A stretch of 64,000 bases of DNA from assembly GCF_000949425.1 (NCBI RefSeq), contig NZ_CP010976.1, positions 5,022,001 through 5,086,000 of the forward strand, written 5' to 3'. The translations under genes were made by a program, and so were the position numbers. The notes under the pieces were generated by a model that did no database searches, was not told the origin of the DNA, and worked only from the letters and a program-made list of their open reading frames with translations. Below, in pieces: positions 9,980 through 19,357 of the stretch. Every line of letters begins with the position of its first letter. Position 1 is the first letter of the stretch. Origin of the DNA: Paenibacillus sp. IHBB 10380 (GTDB taxonomy: Bacteria; Bacillota; Bacilli; Paenibacillales; Paenibacillaceae).

Positions 9980-10582
9980 CTATAGCCATCCTTTTTCCTC
10001 CGCGATTCGAATGCCTTCTAGACGGTTTTTGGCATCCAGCTTATTCAGAGCTTCGGAGATATAATTGCGTACCGTTCCATAGGATAGATGAAGCAGTAAT
10101 GAGATTTCATTAGCTGATTTGCCCTCAGCAGATAGGGAAAGGATTTCCCGTTCACGTACACTAAGTGGATTCTCTTGTTTCATAGCCCCGAATATAAGTT
10201 CAGGTGATATTTCACGATGTCCCTTCATCACCCGTCGGATCGATTCAGCCAGATTCTCAATAGGCTCGTCTTTTAATAAATATCCCTGAACGTCTGCCTT
10301 GACTGCGCGCTCGAAATATCCAGGACGGGCAAAGGTAGTTAGAATGATGACTCTGCAAGCTGAATTTTGCTGCTTCAAATGCTCTGCAACGTCAAGTCCC
10401 GTCTTGATGGGCATCTCTATATCTAATAAGCATACATCAGGCTCAAGGGAGGAAATCATGGTTAGAGCCTCTTGTCCATCGCCAGCTTGTCCAACGACTT
10501 CAATATCGTCTTCTAACTCTAATAGAGCAGCTAAGGCACCACGTAGCATCCGTTGATCCTCGGTAATCACGATTCTTATCAT
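9980..10582 (-). CDS. LuxR/NarL-family response regulator (DesR/YvfU-like)
   Basis: A receiver domain of about residues 1-115 (acidic pocket TED, phosphoacceptor Asp in CLLDIEMP, conserved Thr in LTTF, Lys in LLKDEP) is joined to a C-terminal LuxR HTH (LSVREREILSL, SYGTVRNYISEALNKL). 200 residues. It overlaps its kinase gene by 4 bases. It is last in a minus-strand operon of ATPase, permease, kinase and regulator, the order seen in the YvfRSTU and LnrLMN/JK-type export systems. It probably activates that operon. Confidence 0.92.
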   Translation of the reverse strand: MIRIVITEDQRMLRGALAALLELEDDIEVVGQAGDGQEALTMISSLEPDVCLLDIEMPIKTGLDVAEHLKQQNSACRVIILTTFARPGYFERAVKADVQGYLLKDEPIENLAESIRRVMKGHREISPELIFGAMKQENPLSVREREILSLSAEGKSANEISLLLHLSYGTVRNYISEALNKLDAKNRLEGIRIAEEKGWL

Positions 10583-11709
10583 GCTATCTCCTCTTCTTCC
10601 TCTTTAATCACAATAGGTGAGGTGATGGTCAAGGTGGTGCCTTTATTGGATGACAACACCACGGATCCCTCGATAAGGGATAATCGCTCACGCATCCCCT
10701 TCAAACCATTGCCTTGCAGGGAGTGATTGTCGACATCACAGCCTATTCCGTTATCCTGAACGGTTAGGATTACTTTAGCTTCTAACTGTTCGATATGAAT
10801 CGTACAATTTGTTGCTTGGCTATGCTTTACGATATTCGTTATAGCTTCCCTTAGGCACATACTGAGAATATTCTGAGTGAGGTCCGGTATGCCAGCAAGC
10901 TTGATATCCCCTTCAACAGCAAGGCCTATACGAGCACTTTGTAGGATAACTTTTACTTCAATAAGCTCTTCGGTTAAAGTAACGGCACGCATATCCGATA
11001 CTAGCTCACGGACTTGTTTGAGAGCTGCTCTAGAGGTACGTTCGATTTCTTTCACTTCCAACCGTGCACGTGTGGGATTTTTGTCGACTAATTTCTCCAC
11101 TAATTGGCTCTTTAAAGTAATAAGGGAAAGCGTATGGCCGAGGGTATCATGAAGATCCCTTGAAATCCGCATACGCTCTTCTCTTTTGATAAGCTGCTTG
11201 ATGTGTTCATTGGCTTGGTCTAGCTGCTGCTCAAGATATTGGTACTTTTTCATGGAACGTGCCCCGAATGGTGTTACGATCATGATGATAATAAAAGGAA
11301 TAAGAAATAAGTATTCCATAGGTGAGATGTAACTCATGTTAATAATAATAGGCAGCGTCTCCATGATAATTAGTGCGATCATTGAGATTTTAAATTTAAA
11401 TTTATCGGTATGCCAACCAATAAAATTTGAGGTGAAGAACCCCATAAACAAATTATAAGGATTATAGAATAAGGTTAGTACCAGAATAATCAGCATTTGT
11501 AGAGCCAGTAAATAAGAGAAGCTAGGTCGCCCTTCAGCGAAATAAAGCTGTCGATAAGTGAAGATGAATACACCGATCATGATATAGCCACATACTGCCT
11601 TAAGACCTTGCTCTTGCGTCATATAGATAATAGGCATGGAGATATAAAGGAGCCAAAGGTAAGGGAAGTAGCCTAACTTTCTGGGGAAAACCTCAAACTT
11701 ACCGAACAT
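10579..11709 (-). CDS. Sensor histidine kinase, DesK/YvfT-like (HisKA_3)
   Basis: An N-terminal half with about five to six membrane segments (about residues 10-160), then a short coiled region, the HisKA_3 phosphoacceptor box RISRDLHDTLGHTLS, and a HATPase domain (EAITNIVKHSQA, VQDNGIGCD, GNGLKGMRERL). I chose the ATG at 11709, which follows the permease stop by 8 bases; the longer frame to 11868 would run through the permease in another frame. The absence of a large outside domain suggests it senses through the membrane or through its transporter. Confidence 0.9.
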   Translation of the reverse strand: MFGKFEVFPRKLGYFPYLWLLYISMPIIYMTQEQGLKAVCGYIMIGVFIFTYRQLYFAEGRPSFSYLLALQMLIILVLTLFYNPYNLFMGFFTSNFIGWHTDKFKFKISMIALIIMETLPIIINMSYISPMEYLFLIPFIIIMIVTPFGARSMKKYQYLEQQLDQANEHIKQLIKREERMRISRDLHDTLGHTLSLITLKSQLVEKLVDKNPTRARLEVKEIERTSRAALKQVRELVSDMRAVTLTEELIEVKVILQSARIGLAVEGDIKLAGIPDLTQNILSMCLREAITNIVKHSQATNCTIHIEQLEAKVILTVQDNGIGCDVDNHSLQGNGLKGMRERLSLIEGSVVLSSNKGTTLTITSPIVIKEEEEEIA

Positions 11710-11717
11710 AATGATCG

Positions 11718-12455
11718 TTACACCGCTTCCTGTTTTTTTCGAATATATGTGGATAATACCATAAAGACCACAAGATATCCTATCAGAATAATTATATTCT
11801 CCCATTGAGGTGCATTTCCGTTTACAATCTCCCATGCCCCGTTTCCAAAGCTGTAGGAAGGAAGCCATTGACCAATCGTTCTTAGCATCGTAGGGAAGGT
11901 CTCAAGGGGAAACCACATACCGCCAAGGATAGCCAAGATCATGTACACCGCATTACTAACACCACTAGCTGTATCTACTCTTTTCATCGTACCCACGAGG
12001 GTGCCAATGGCTAGGAAAGGGATTGAGGCCATCAATATCCATAGACCACTACCAATCCATTGTGTAGCAGATAACGAAACACCATTAATCAGATACCCAG
12101 CAATAAAGATAATGATGATAGAAAATAAATGCATCACGAGCTGGCCGAACATTTTGGAGAAGAAATAAATACTTTCAGGCAGTGGGGTGATTCTCATAAA
12201 AGTGGACCAGCCGTGTACTCGCTCTTGAACGATTCGAATGCCCAGCGTCATAATGGATGAACCCATCACACTAAAAGTAGTCATTGACATCAAATAGTGA
12301 GCCGCCCACGTAGGATTATCAATGGAATTAGAAATTACAAGTTTAGTGAAAATGAAATAAAACATTATAGGCATTGCCAAAGACCAGAATACGAAATAAG
12401 GATTGCGGATAATTCGGAGCATTTCTGCTTTACACTGTATGATTAATACATTCAT
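11718..12455 (-). CDS. ABC-2 type transporter permease
   Basis: 245 residues with about six hydrophobic segments and the ABC-2 pattern (a signal near YLINGVSLSATQWIG, and the late MWFPLETFPTMLRTIGQWLP motif typical of drug and lipid exporters). Two bases separate it from the ATPase gene, so the two are co-translated. Together they should form an exporter; the substrate cannot be read from sequence. Linearmycin or antimicrobial export would fit the gene set. Confidence 0.9.
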   Translation of the reverse strand: MNVLIIQCKAEMLRIIRNPYFVFWSLAMPIMFYFIFTKLVISNSIDNPTWAAHYLMSMTTFSVMGSSIMTLGIRIVQERVHGWSTFMRITPLPESIYFFSKMFGQLVMHLFSIIIIFIAGYLINGVSLSATQWIGSGLWILMASIPFLAIGTLVGTMKRVDTASGVSNAVYMILAILGGMWFPLETFPTMLRTIGQWLPSYSFGNGAWEIVNGNAPQWENIIILIGYLVVFMVLSTYIRKKQEAV

Positions 12456-12457
12456 AG

Positions 12458-13363
12458 TTAAATAGCCTCCTCTTCATGATGTAGTGTTAATTGTTCAAAT
12501 GCATCGTCCAGACGACCTTGTTCGACTAGAATATCCTTCACGGCGAGGTTATGTTCAAAGATGAATCTCAAAACGCCATCGGTATCTTTAGTAATCGCAT
12601 GCATTCTACCCATTTTCTCATAACAATCATTGACGATTGGTAATGGACGTATCTTATTAAGTAGAAGTGGGTCCTCGGATATGAAAGAAACCGAGCGTGT
12701 GGTGAGTCTAGATTTAATGTCGTTAGGACTTCCATCGGCTACGATAGTCCCCTGATCAAAGAGCATGATTCGATCTGCACAATCTTCAGCTTCTTGGAGA
12801 TAGTGAGTGCTGAATAGAATAGTCTTTCCTTGATTAGCAAGTTCCCTTACTTGCTCCCAGAACACTCGGCGAGCGTTAATGTCTAAGCCAACCGTAGGCT
12901 CATCGAAAAATATCAAATCTGGATCTCCTGCGAGAGCGAGTGCAAAACCAAGCCTGCGCTTCTGACCCCCTGAAAGTTTAGTGGCAAATCGGTTCAAGTC
13001 TTCCTTTTTCAGGCCTGTTAATGTAATGAGTTGCTCTATATCAAGTGGACTTGGGTAGTAACTACGTATCAATGTAATGAGTTCATGCACCTTCAAGCCG
13101 TCCATAACACTGACCTCTTGCAGCATAGCTCCAATTTTTGTTCGAACTTCCCTATCCTTCGGATGGTGATCTAGTACACGAACGCTTCCATGGCTAGGTT
13201 CGATTAGACCTAACATCATGGAGAGTGCCGTTGTTTTCCCCGCTCCATTCGGTCCTAGAATAGCCACTACTGACCCTTTCTCTATCGTAAATGAAACATT
13301 ATCTACAGCTTTTTTATTTCCAAAGGTCTTAGTTACATTCTTCATTTCCACAATAGCTGTCAT
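12458..13363 (-). CDS. ABC transporter ATP-binding protein (YvfR-like)
   Basis: Walker A LGPNGAGKTTA, signature LSGGQKRRLG, Walker B DLIFFDEPTVGLD and H-loop STHYLQEAE are all present in the first 215 residues. A C-terminal extension of about 85 residues is typical of DrrA/YvfR-type exporter ATPases. I start at the ATG whose first base is 13363 (MTAIVEMKNV), 10 bases after GGGAGG; a longer start at 13381 overlaps that ribosome site. It is the first gene of the operon. Confidence 0.92.
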   Translation of the reverse strand: MTAIVEMKNVTKTFGNKKAVDNVSFTIEKGSVVAILGPNGAGKTTALSMMLGLIEPSHGSVRVLDHHPKDREVRTKIGAMLQEVSVMDGLKVHELITLIRSYYPSPLDIEQLITLTGLKKEDLNRFATKLSGGQKRRLGFALALAGDPDLIFFDEPTVGLDINARRVFWEQVRELANQGKTILFSTHYLQEAEDCADRIMLFDQGTIVADGSPNDIKSRLTTRSVSFISEDPLLLNKIRPLPIVNDCYEKMGRMHAITKDTDGVLRFIFEHNLAVKDILVEQGRLDDAFEQLTLHHEEEAI

Positions 13364-13381
13364 TTCATATATGCCTCCCAT

Positions 13382-13749
13382 TTCAAAAATATTAGAAACT
13401 ATAAATTTCCATCCTTATCTCATCGGTAACGGATGCCGTTCTTGATTTCATCATAAGAAATTACGCATGCTCTTGTTAGTAAGAACTGTCATGAATTCAG
13501 GGTGACAATTGTCATCAATTCGTTGAAATTTGTGATTACAATGATACGTGAAGAGGCTTAATAGCCTTCTTACGGCACCAAGCCCTACACATAGCCTATT
13601 CTATGTATTTAGCTTCTACTAAAAGGGATAATCTATGGCTCTAGCACTAAATGCGTGACACCTACATCTCTTGACCAGAAAGAGGGCTTGAATTATAGTG
13701 GGTACGTAAGCTTAATACTATTTTAGATAGAAAAAAGGTGGCTTGTAGC
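13382..13749. promoter_or_regulatory. Divergent control region with palindromic operator
   Basis: Between the minus-strand exporter operon and glcK lie 368 bases without a gene. At 13503-13514 sits a perfect 12-base palindrome TGACAATTGTCA, with further GTCA/TGAC half sites nearby (GTCATGA about 15 bases to its left). LuxR-type regulators such as the one in this operon commonly bind short inverted repeats, so this is the best operator candidate. Position about 140 bases before the ATPase start is plausible. I see no clear promoter for glcK. Confidence 0.45.
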
Positions 13750-14700
13750 ATGTCTGAAATGATCTATGTTGGAGTAGACTTAGGTGGTACGGCAATTAAG
13801 GTTGGGATTTGTGATCGAGAAGGGCGGCTTCTTCATACGTATGGAGGACCTACGGAAAGCGATAAAGGTGTTCATGTCGTCATTGATAATATTGAGAAGT
13901 ATGTGCGCCATATTGTAGAACAGTCTCCATATAGCTGGGACCAGGTTGCGGGAGTAGGAGCGGGTGTTGCTGGTTTTACCAATGTCCGTGAAGGTATCAT
14001 AGTTCTTGCGCCCAACATAGGTTTTCAAGATGTGCCGATTCGTGAACTCCTTGAGAGCCGTTTCGCTAAGCCTGTCAAAATAGATAATGACGCTAACGTG
14101 GCTGCTCTGGGAGAAGCTTGGAGTGGTGCGGGTCGTGGGATAGAAAATTGTGTCTGTTATACACTCGGTACGGGAGTGGGCGGAGGTATCATTATAAACG
14201 GTAAGATCTATCAAGGTTTCTCTGGTATGGCTGGAGAATTTGGACATATGGCTGTTGTACCTGATTTGGAAGCGATCCAATGTGGCTGTGGTAAGATGGG
14301 CTGCGTTGAGACAGTGTCTTCCGCGACGGGTATTATTCGTATGGCTAAAGATGCTGTAGAACGTGGAGATCGTACAACGCTTTCAACGGTTGATAACATT
14401 GCGGCAAAAGAAGTGTTTGATGCAGCAAAAGCGGGTGATGAGGTAGCCGCTCGAATTGTAAATCGTGCAGCATTTTATTTGGCTAAATCCATGGCAGCCG
14501 TTGGGGCAGTGTTGAATCCCGAGGTGTTTATTGTCGGTGGTGGTGTTTCCAATGCAGGTGACATTCTCTTTAATGAAGTTCGCGAAGTATATGCGAAATA
14601 TACTCCGGAACCACTTCAACGTGGAGTATCAATTCTACCAGCTCAACTTGGTAACGATGCTGGAATTGTCGGAGCTGCCGGATTACTTCTTCGTTCATAG
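13750..14700 (+). CDS. glcK: Glucokinase, ROK family
   Basis: ATP-dependent phosphorylation of glucose. The phosphate loop is DLGGTAIKVG, the catalytic Asp is in IDNDANVAALGE, and the ROK zinc motif is CGCGKMGCVE. I chose ATG 13750 (MSEMIYVGVD) because AAGGTGG lies 8 bases upstream; the GTG at 13738 overlaps that site. 316 residues, in the range of Bacillota GlcK. It sits alone, 67 bases before rapZ. Confidence 0.93.
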   Translation: MSEMIYVGVDLGGTAIKVGICDREGRLLHTYGGPTESDKGVHVVIDNIEKYVRHIVEQSPYSWDQVAGVGAGVAGFTNVREGIIVLAPNIGFQDVPIRELLESRFAKPVKIDNDANVAALGEAWSGAGRGIENCVCYTLGTGVGGGIIINGKIYQGFSGMAGEFGHMAVVPDLEAIQCGCGKMGCVETVSSATGIIRMAKDAVERGDRTTLSTVDNIAAKEVFDAAKAGDEVAARIVNRAAFYLAKSMAAVGAVLNPEVFIVGGGVSNAGDILFNEVREVYAKYTPEPLQRGVSILPAQLGNDAGIVGAAGLLLRS

Positions 14701-14767
14701 GAGTTGTCCTGTTTGATATAACGAGTTAATGGCTTGCTAAACTCAATACCCAAGGGAGGGAAAGCTG

Positions 14768-15667
14768 ATGCCTGAAGGCGACAATAATGCGTCGGCCATG
14801 GCCACCTTGATTATTATTACAGGTATGTCTGGAGCAGGTAAGACACTGGCTGTACAGAGCCTAGAGGATCTTGGTTTTTTTTGTGTAGATAATTTACCAC
14901 CAGTACTCATCCCTAAGTTTGCGGAACTCATTGAACAATCTAATGGTAAAATCGCTAAAGTAGCACTAGTGATTGACTTGAGAGGCCGCGAATTCTTCAC
15001 TGCGTTATCCGAATCGCTGCAATATGTCAGAGAGCGGTTCACAATGGGATGTGAAATTCTGTTTCTAGATGCTACGGATTCTGTTCTTGTACAGCGTTAT
15101 AAGGAAAGCCGTAGACGTCATCCACTTGCACCTGAGGGCATGCCGTTAGATGGTATTCGATTAGAGCGTCAAATGTTAGAGGAGCTTAAGAATTCAGCGA
15201 CACAATTAATCGATACTAGTAATATGAAGCCGGGTCAATTGAAGGAAAAGATTGTTTCTCGGTTTTCTCATCTAGAGAGAAATACATTATCTGTTAATAT
15301 TACTTCGTTTGGTTTCAAATACGGTATTCCCATTGATGCTGATTTAGTATTCGATGTTCGCTTTTTGCCTAATCCACATTATGTTGATCATCTAAGACCA
15401 CGCACAGGTCAAGACAATGATGTGTATGATTATGTTATGAAGTGGCCAGAAACACAATCCTTTCTGACGAAGCTATTAGATATGCTGTATTTCTTGTTAC
15501 CCCAGTACCATAAAGAAGGCAAGAGTCAGGTCATTATCGGTATTGGTTGTACGGGAGGAAAACACCGTTCGGTAGCCATATCGGAATATCTGGGTAAGAT
15601 GCTTGGAGCCAGTGAAACAGAATCGGTCTCGGTCAGTCACCGTGATTCCGATCGTGATCGGCATTAA
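14768..15667 (+). CDS. rapZ: RNase adapter / nucleotide-binding protein RapZ (YvcJ)
   Basis: P-loop protein with Walker A GMSGAGKT and the family's C-terminal domain ([23 protein letters not shown]). It binds nucleotides and UDP-GlcNAc. In enterobacteria it controls GlmZ decay; in Bacillus YvcJ affects competence. 299 residues. It is first of the conserved rapZ-yvcK-whiA trio, with 9 bases before yvcK. Confidence 0.95.
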   Translation: MPEGDNNASAMATLIIITGMSGAGKTLAVQSLEDLGFFCVDNLPPVLIPKFAELIEQSNGKIAKVALVIDLRGREFFTALSESLQYVRERFTMGCEILFLDATDSVLVQRYKESRRRHPLAPEGMPLDGIRLERQMLEELKNSATQLIDTSNMKPGQLKEKIVSRFSHLERNTLSVNITSFGFKYGIPIDADLVFDVRFLPNPHYVDHLRPRTGQDNDVYDYVMKWPETQSFLTKLLDMLYFLLPQYHKEGKSQVIIGIGCTGGKHRSVAISEYLGKMLGASETESVSVSHRDSDRDRH

Positions 15668-15679
15668 TGAGGTGAAATG

Positions 15680-16666
15680 ATGAAAGTGGTTGAACAAATA
15701 GGAAAGCGTCCACGGATTGTTGTCATGGGCGGAGGCACAGGATTGTCTGTCATGCTACGTGGTCTGAAGGAGAAGCCGCTTGATATTACGGCTATTGTCA
15801 CAGTAGCAGATGATGGGGGAAGCTCAGGCATTTTGCGTAGTGAGCTACAGATGCCGCCTCCAGGGGACATTCGTAATGTCATTACTGCGCTTGCTGATGT
15901 TGAACCTCTGTTGTCGGAAATGTTGAGTTATCGTTTCAGTAGTGGCTCAGGGCTCGCAGGGCATAGTCTAGGTAATCTTATCTTAGCTGGTATGACGGAT
16001 ATCACAGGTGACTTCGTGACTGCGGTGAGAGAGCTAAGCAAGGTGCTAGCTGTCCGCGGTCAGGTATTACCTGCGGCTGATGTAGCTGTCACACTTCATG
16101 CGGAGATGGAAGATGGAAGCATTGTTAGTGGTGAGTCCAAGATTCCAGAAGCCGGCAAAAGAATTAAACGCGTTTTTCTAGATCCAGCTAGCGTAGAGCC
16201 GTTGCCAGAAGCTGTTGAAGCCATCTCTCAAGCAGATGCAATCTTAATCGGGCCGGGAAGCCTCTATACGAGTATTCTGCCTAATTTACTAGTACCTAAG
16301 CTAGCAGAAGCCGTCTGTGCCTCTGAAGCGATCAAAATTTTTATCTGTAATGTGATGACTCAGCCGGGTGAGACGGATAATTATACGGTAAGTGATCACC
16401 TAAAGGCAGTTTATGATCATATTGGTACGCAGCTATTTGATTATGTTATTGTTAATAACGGTGAAATCCCGATACAGGTACAAGATAAATATGCCGAAAA
16501 GGGAGCTAAGCCCGTCCAATTAGACTGGGATGAAGTGACTGGACACGGCTACAAGGTGATTGCAGATACGCTAGTCCTATTCCGGACCTATTTGCGACAT
16601 GATGCCGATAAACTGAGCCAGCACATTTATCAACTTGTGCAAAATTGGATTTTACGAGAGAGGTGA
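15680..16666 (+). CDS. yvcK: Gluconeogenesis factor YvcK/CofD-like
   Basis: Binds UDP-sugars and is needed for growth on gluconeogenic carbon sources and for peptidoglycan synthesis control in Bacillus. The family motifs [24 protein letters not shown] and PPGDIRN are near the N terminus. Two ATGs lie side by side (15677 and 15680); I prefer the second because GAGGTG is only 2 bases from the first. 328 residues. Confidence 0.94.
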   Translation: MKVVEQIGKRPRIVVMGGGTGLSVMLRGLKEKPLDITAIVTVADDGGSSGILRSELQMPPPGDIRNVITALADVEPLLSEMLSYRFSSGSGLAGHSLGNLILAGMTDITGDFVTAVRELSKVLAVRGQVLPAADVAVTLHAEMEDGSIVSGESKIPEAGKRIKRVFLDPASVEPLPEAVEAISQADAILIGPGSLYTSILPNLLVPKLAEAVCASEAIKIFICNVMTQPGETDNYTVSDHLKAVYDHIGTQLFDYVIVNNGEIPIQVQDKYAEKGAKPVQLDWDEVTGHGYKVIADTLVLFRTYLRHDADKLSQHIYQLVQNWILRER

Positions 16667-16671
16667 GTCCT

Positions 16672-17601
16672 TTGTCATTTGCAGCACAGACAAAGAAAGA
16701 ATTGACGATGATTGAAGGACAGCCATGCTGTGAGAAAGCCGAATTGTCGGCATTGATCCGTATGAATGGTGCGGTTCAGCTCTCAAATAAAAAGGTTATT
16801 CTAGATATTTCTACAGAGAATGCGGCCATTGCAAGACGAATTTATAGCTTGATTAAGAAGTATTTCCAAGCGCCGACTGAATTACTCGTACGCAAAAAAA
16901 TGAGATTGAAAAAAAATAACGTCTATATTGTACGTATACCAGGCGGAGTTCAGGAAATGCTGAAAGAGCTAAGTATCGTCTCGGAAGGCTTTAATTTCAC
17001 ACCCGACATTAACCCCGAACTCATCCGTAAAAATTGTTGTAAGAGGGCTTACCTTCGCGGGGCATTTATGGCCGGCGGTTCTGTTAATAATCCAGAGGGA
17101 TCTTCCTACCACTTGGAGATTTCTTCTATGTATGAGGATCACTGTAGGGCTCTTGTAAATTTAGCCAACGAGTTTAGACTTAACGCCCGTTTCATTGAGC
17201 GTAAGAAAGGTTTCGTTCTTTATATCAAGGAAGGCGAGAAGATTATTGAATTTCTTAGCTTGATCGGTGCACATCAATCATTATTCAAGTTCGAGGATGT
17301 GCGGATTATGCGTGATATGAGGAACTCTGTCAATCGTATCGTGAACTGTGAGACTGCGAATCTTAACAAAACCATTGGTGCTGCTGTCCGGCAGATCGAT
17401 AACATCAGGCTACTACAGAGAGAAATAGGTCTGGACAACTTGCCAGAGAGGCTACGTGAGGTTGCTGAGGTTAGGCTAGCACATCCAGATCTGAACTTGA
17501 AGGAAGTTGGCGAGATGCTTAAAGGTACAGTGAGTAAATCAGGCGTAAATCATCGACTTCGTAAGATTGATGAGATGGCTGAGAAAATTCGTAACGGGTG
17601 A
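16672..17601 (+). CDS. whiA: Sporulation/division regulator WhiA
   Basis: A LAGLIDADG-like N-terminal domain plus C-terminal HTH ([16 protein letters not shown]). In Bacillus it binds DNA and influences cell division and nucleoid structure. I start at TTG 16672, giving [11 protein letters not shown], which matches the conserved N terminus of WhiA, with GAGAGGTGAG just upstream. An in-frame ATG at 16645 lies inside yvcK and has no ribosome site. 309 residues, the family norm. Confidence 0.95.
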   Translation: MSFAAQTKKELTMIEGQPCCEKAELSALIRMNGAVQLSNKKVILDISTENAAIARRIYSLIKKYFQAPTELLVRKKMRLKKNNVYIVRIPGGVQEMLKELSIVSEGFNFTPDINPELIRKNCCKRAYLRGAFMAGGSVNNPEGSSYHLEISSMYEDHCRALVNLANEFRLNARFIERKKGFVLYIKEGEKIIEFLSLIGAHQSLFKFEDVRIMRDMRNSVNRIVNCETANLNKTIGAAVRQIDNIRLLQREIGLDNLPERLREVAEVRLAHPDLNLKEVGEMLKGTVSKSGVNHRLRKIDEMAEKIRNG

Positions 17602-17699
17602 GTTTTTTTTTATAGTGTCCTTCATGCTATAATGGTATAATGTTCTTAATATAAAATGTTTTCAAGTGGTTAGATTCATAATATAGGGGGTAAGTTTCC

Positions 17700-17969
17700 A
17701 TGACAAAGCACCCGGTAGTTGTCCGTTTAAAGACGGGTCTCCATGCCAGACCGGCAGCATTGTTCGTCCAAGAAGCGAATAAGTACTCGTCTGAAATTTT
17801 CGTGGAAAAAGATGATAAAAAAGTGAACGCTAAAAGTATCATGGGAATCATGAGCCTAGCGATCAGTTCGGGTACAGAAGTTAATATTAGTGCTGAAGGT
17901 GCAGACGCTGAACAGGCTGTAACCGCTTTAGTAAATTTGGTAAGTAAGGAAGAATTAGAGAATCAATAA
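17700..17969 (+). CDS. HPr-family phosphocarrier in the Crh position
   Basis: 89 residues. It lies right after rapZ-yvcK-whiA, where Bacillus carries crh. Crh has Gln at position 15 and so cannot take phosphate from enzyme I. This protein has His15 in TGLHARPAAL, with Arg17, and also the HPr kinase site Ser46 in NAKSIMG. By sequence it should be able to act both in PTS transport and in CcpA-dependent catabolite repression. Whether a separate ptsH exists elsewhere cannot be seen here. Confidence 0.9.
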   Translation: MTKHPVVVRLKTGLHARPAALFVQEANKYSSEIFVEKDDKKVNAKSIMGIMSLAISSGTEVNISAEGADAEQAVTALVNLVSKEELENQ

Positions 17970-17982
17970 AGCTCCAATATTT

Positions 17983-18032
17983 AACAACAAATAGCAGCTA
18001 ATCCCTATGAGGAGTGGCTGCTATTTGTTGTT
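17983..18032 (+). terminator. Long hairpin after the HPr-like gene
   Basis: AACAACAAATAGCAGC pairs perfectly with GCTGCTATTTGTTGTT over 16 bases, with an 18-base loop. The T tract is poor, but the position fits a terminator. Confidence 0.65.
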
Positions 18033-18346
18033 GTGAGATTTGATATTTCTTATTAATGACTGCGATTCATCTTATCGGAGATAAAATATCTACGCGAATA
18101 ACTATGATTTGAATCTATTAAGATTTCTGCGGATAAATTGTTGAGTATTACAGAAGAATACCGAGGAATAATGACAAAAGTAACCTAATCTGTTAATTCT
18201 GAGAACAGACTGCAGGGAGTCAAGGATGCTGAAGAATACCTGATAAATATGATTAATTAACTAAAAAAATTTCTTTCGGACAATGGGTGCAACATTTTCC
18301 AATTTGCTTCGTCTATAGGGTACATAACAATGAGGAGGAGATTTTT
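18033..18346 (+). promoter_or_regulatory. Intergenic region with ECF-sigma-like promoter
   Basis: No gene is seen in these 314 bases. At 18288-18313 there is TGCAAC, then 16 bases, then CGTC followed by TATA. This matches the extracytoplasmic-function sigma pattern (TGAAAC-N16-CGTC/CGTA) used by SigW/SigM-type factors. It lies 34 bases before the SIMPL gene start, which has a strong GAGGAGGAG ribosome site. Confidence 0.55.
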
Positions 18347-19105
18347 ATGCAAGGTTTAGTAAAGAAGGTAAGTTCTGTATTGGTTGTAGGTGCATTATTA
18401 GTAGGGGCTACGGGATTGAATGGTTCATTCGGTTTAGCATCTAAGGCATATGCTGCGGAGGTGGGTGTTCAGCGCAACGTTGTTAATGTAGTAGGAAAAG
18501 GTGAAATCTCGGTTACTCCAGATATTGCTTATTTATCAATAGGTGTCAATATAGAAGCAGATACAGCTCAAGCTGCCCAGAAAGCGAATGCAGCAATCAT
18601 GCTCAAGCTGAACAAACTTCTAAAGGATAGTTGGGCAATTGCGGATAAAGATATAAAAACGTCACAATTCTATGTGCAGCCTAACTATACCTACTCGGAC
18701 AAAGAAGGCCAGAAGATTAAAGGATACACCGCTAATCATGTTCTTACCGTGAGTTATCGTGATCTTTCCAAATTAGGCCAGTTACTTGATGCGGCTTCAA
18801 ACGCTGGTGCTAACAACATAAATAACGTACAGTTCTCGGTTGAGAATCGTGACCAATATGAGACACAAGTCATTGAGAAAGCCATGGCTAATGCGGAAAT
18901 AAAGGCGGGTTCCATAGCGAAAGCGGCTAAACGCCAGTTAGGTACGGTTCTAGTCGTAAGTCAAGGAGACGCCAGCAATCCAGTTGTGTACCATGAACAG
19001 CTCTCAGCGTATAAGGCGATGGATACGGCAAGTGGTGCTACAGAAGTTGAGGCAGGTGAAATAAAAGTTTCAACACAGTTAAGCGTTCAATACGAATTGA
19101 AATAG
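18347..19105 (+). CDS. Secreted SIMPL (DUF541) domain protein
   Basis: 252 residues starting MQGLVKKVSSVL, with a signal peptide of about 33 residues ending in the cleavage-like AYAAE. The rest is a SIMPL domain: VVGKGEISVTPDIAYLSIGV at the start, the FYVQPNY motif in the middle, and KVSTQLSVQYEL at the end. The family's function is poorly known; some members are linked to envelope stress. The ECF-like promoter upstream supports such a role. A longer frame from 18287 would overlap that promoter. Confidence 0.85.
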   Translation: MQGLVKKVSSVLVVGALLVGATGLNGSFGLASKAYAAEVGVQRNVVNVVGKGEISVTPDIAYLSIGVNIEADTAQAAQKANAAIMLKLNKLLKDSWAIADKDIKTSQFYVQPNYTYSDKEGQKIKGYTANHVLTVSYRDLSKLGQLLDAASNAGANNINNVQFSVENRDQYETQVIEKAMANAEIKAGSIAKAAKRQLGTVLVVSQGDASNPVVYHEQLSAYKAMDTASGATEVEAGEIKVSTQLSVQYELK

Positions 19106-19144
19106 TTGGAAGTTATTCTCTCATCATAGCGCATAAACGTTGAG

Positions 19145-19187
19145 AACTGTTTTCTCTGGACATGCTTAGTCCAGAGAAAACAGTTTT
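19145..19187 (+). terminator. Strong terminator after the SIMPL gene
   Basis: AACTGTTTTCTCTGGAC pairs with GTCCAGAGAAAACAGTT around ATGCTTA and is followed by TTTTT-like sequence. Confidence 0.9.
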
Positions 19188-19357
19188 TCTTGTGTTTGTC
19201 AATGATCACATTTTTGTAATATGAGCACTGTTGTTTATAGTTCCTTGTCGAAACATGTTGTGTCATCGGGGAAAAAACGATATAGTGAATATGCGAAAAT
19301 TTGTATATGTTCATGGGGTGAAGTGAGCATACTATGAATGATAGGGGGATGGTGCAT

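Noticed and set aside
11710..11868. Longer N terminus for the DesK-like kinase
   Set aside because: It would overlap the permease end in another frame, and the added residues show no domain.
13218..13445. Plus-strand frame opposite the ABC ATPase start
   Set aside because: Shadow of the ATPase Walker A region with no ribosome site.
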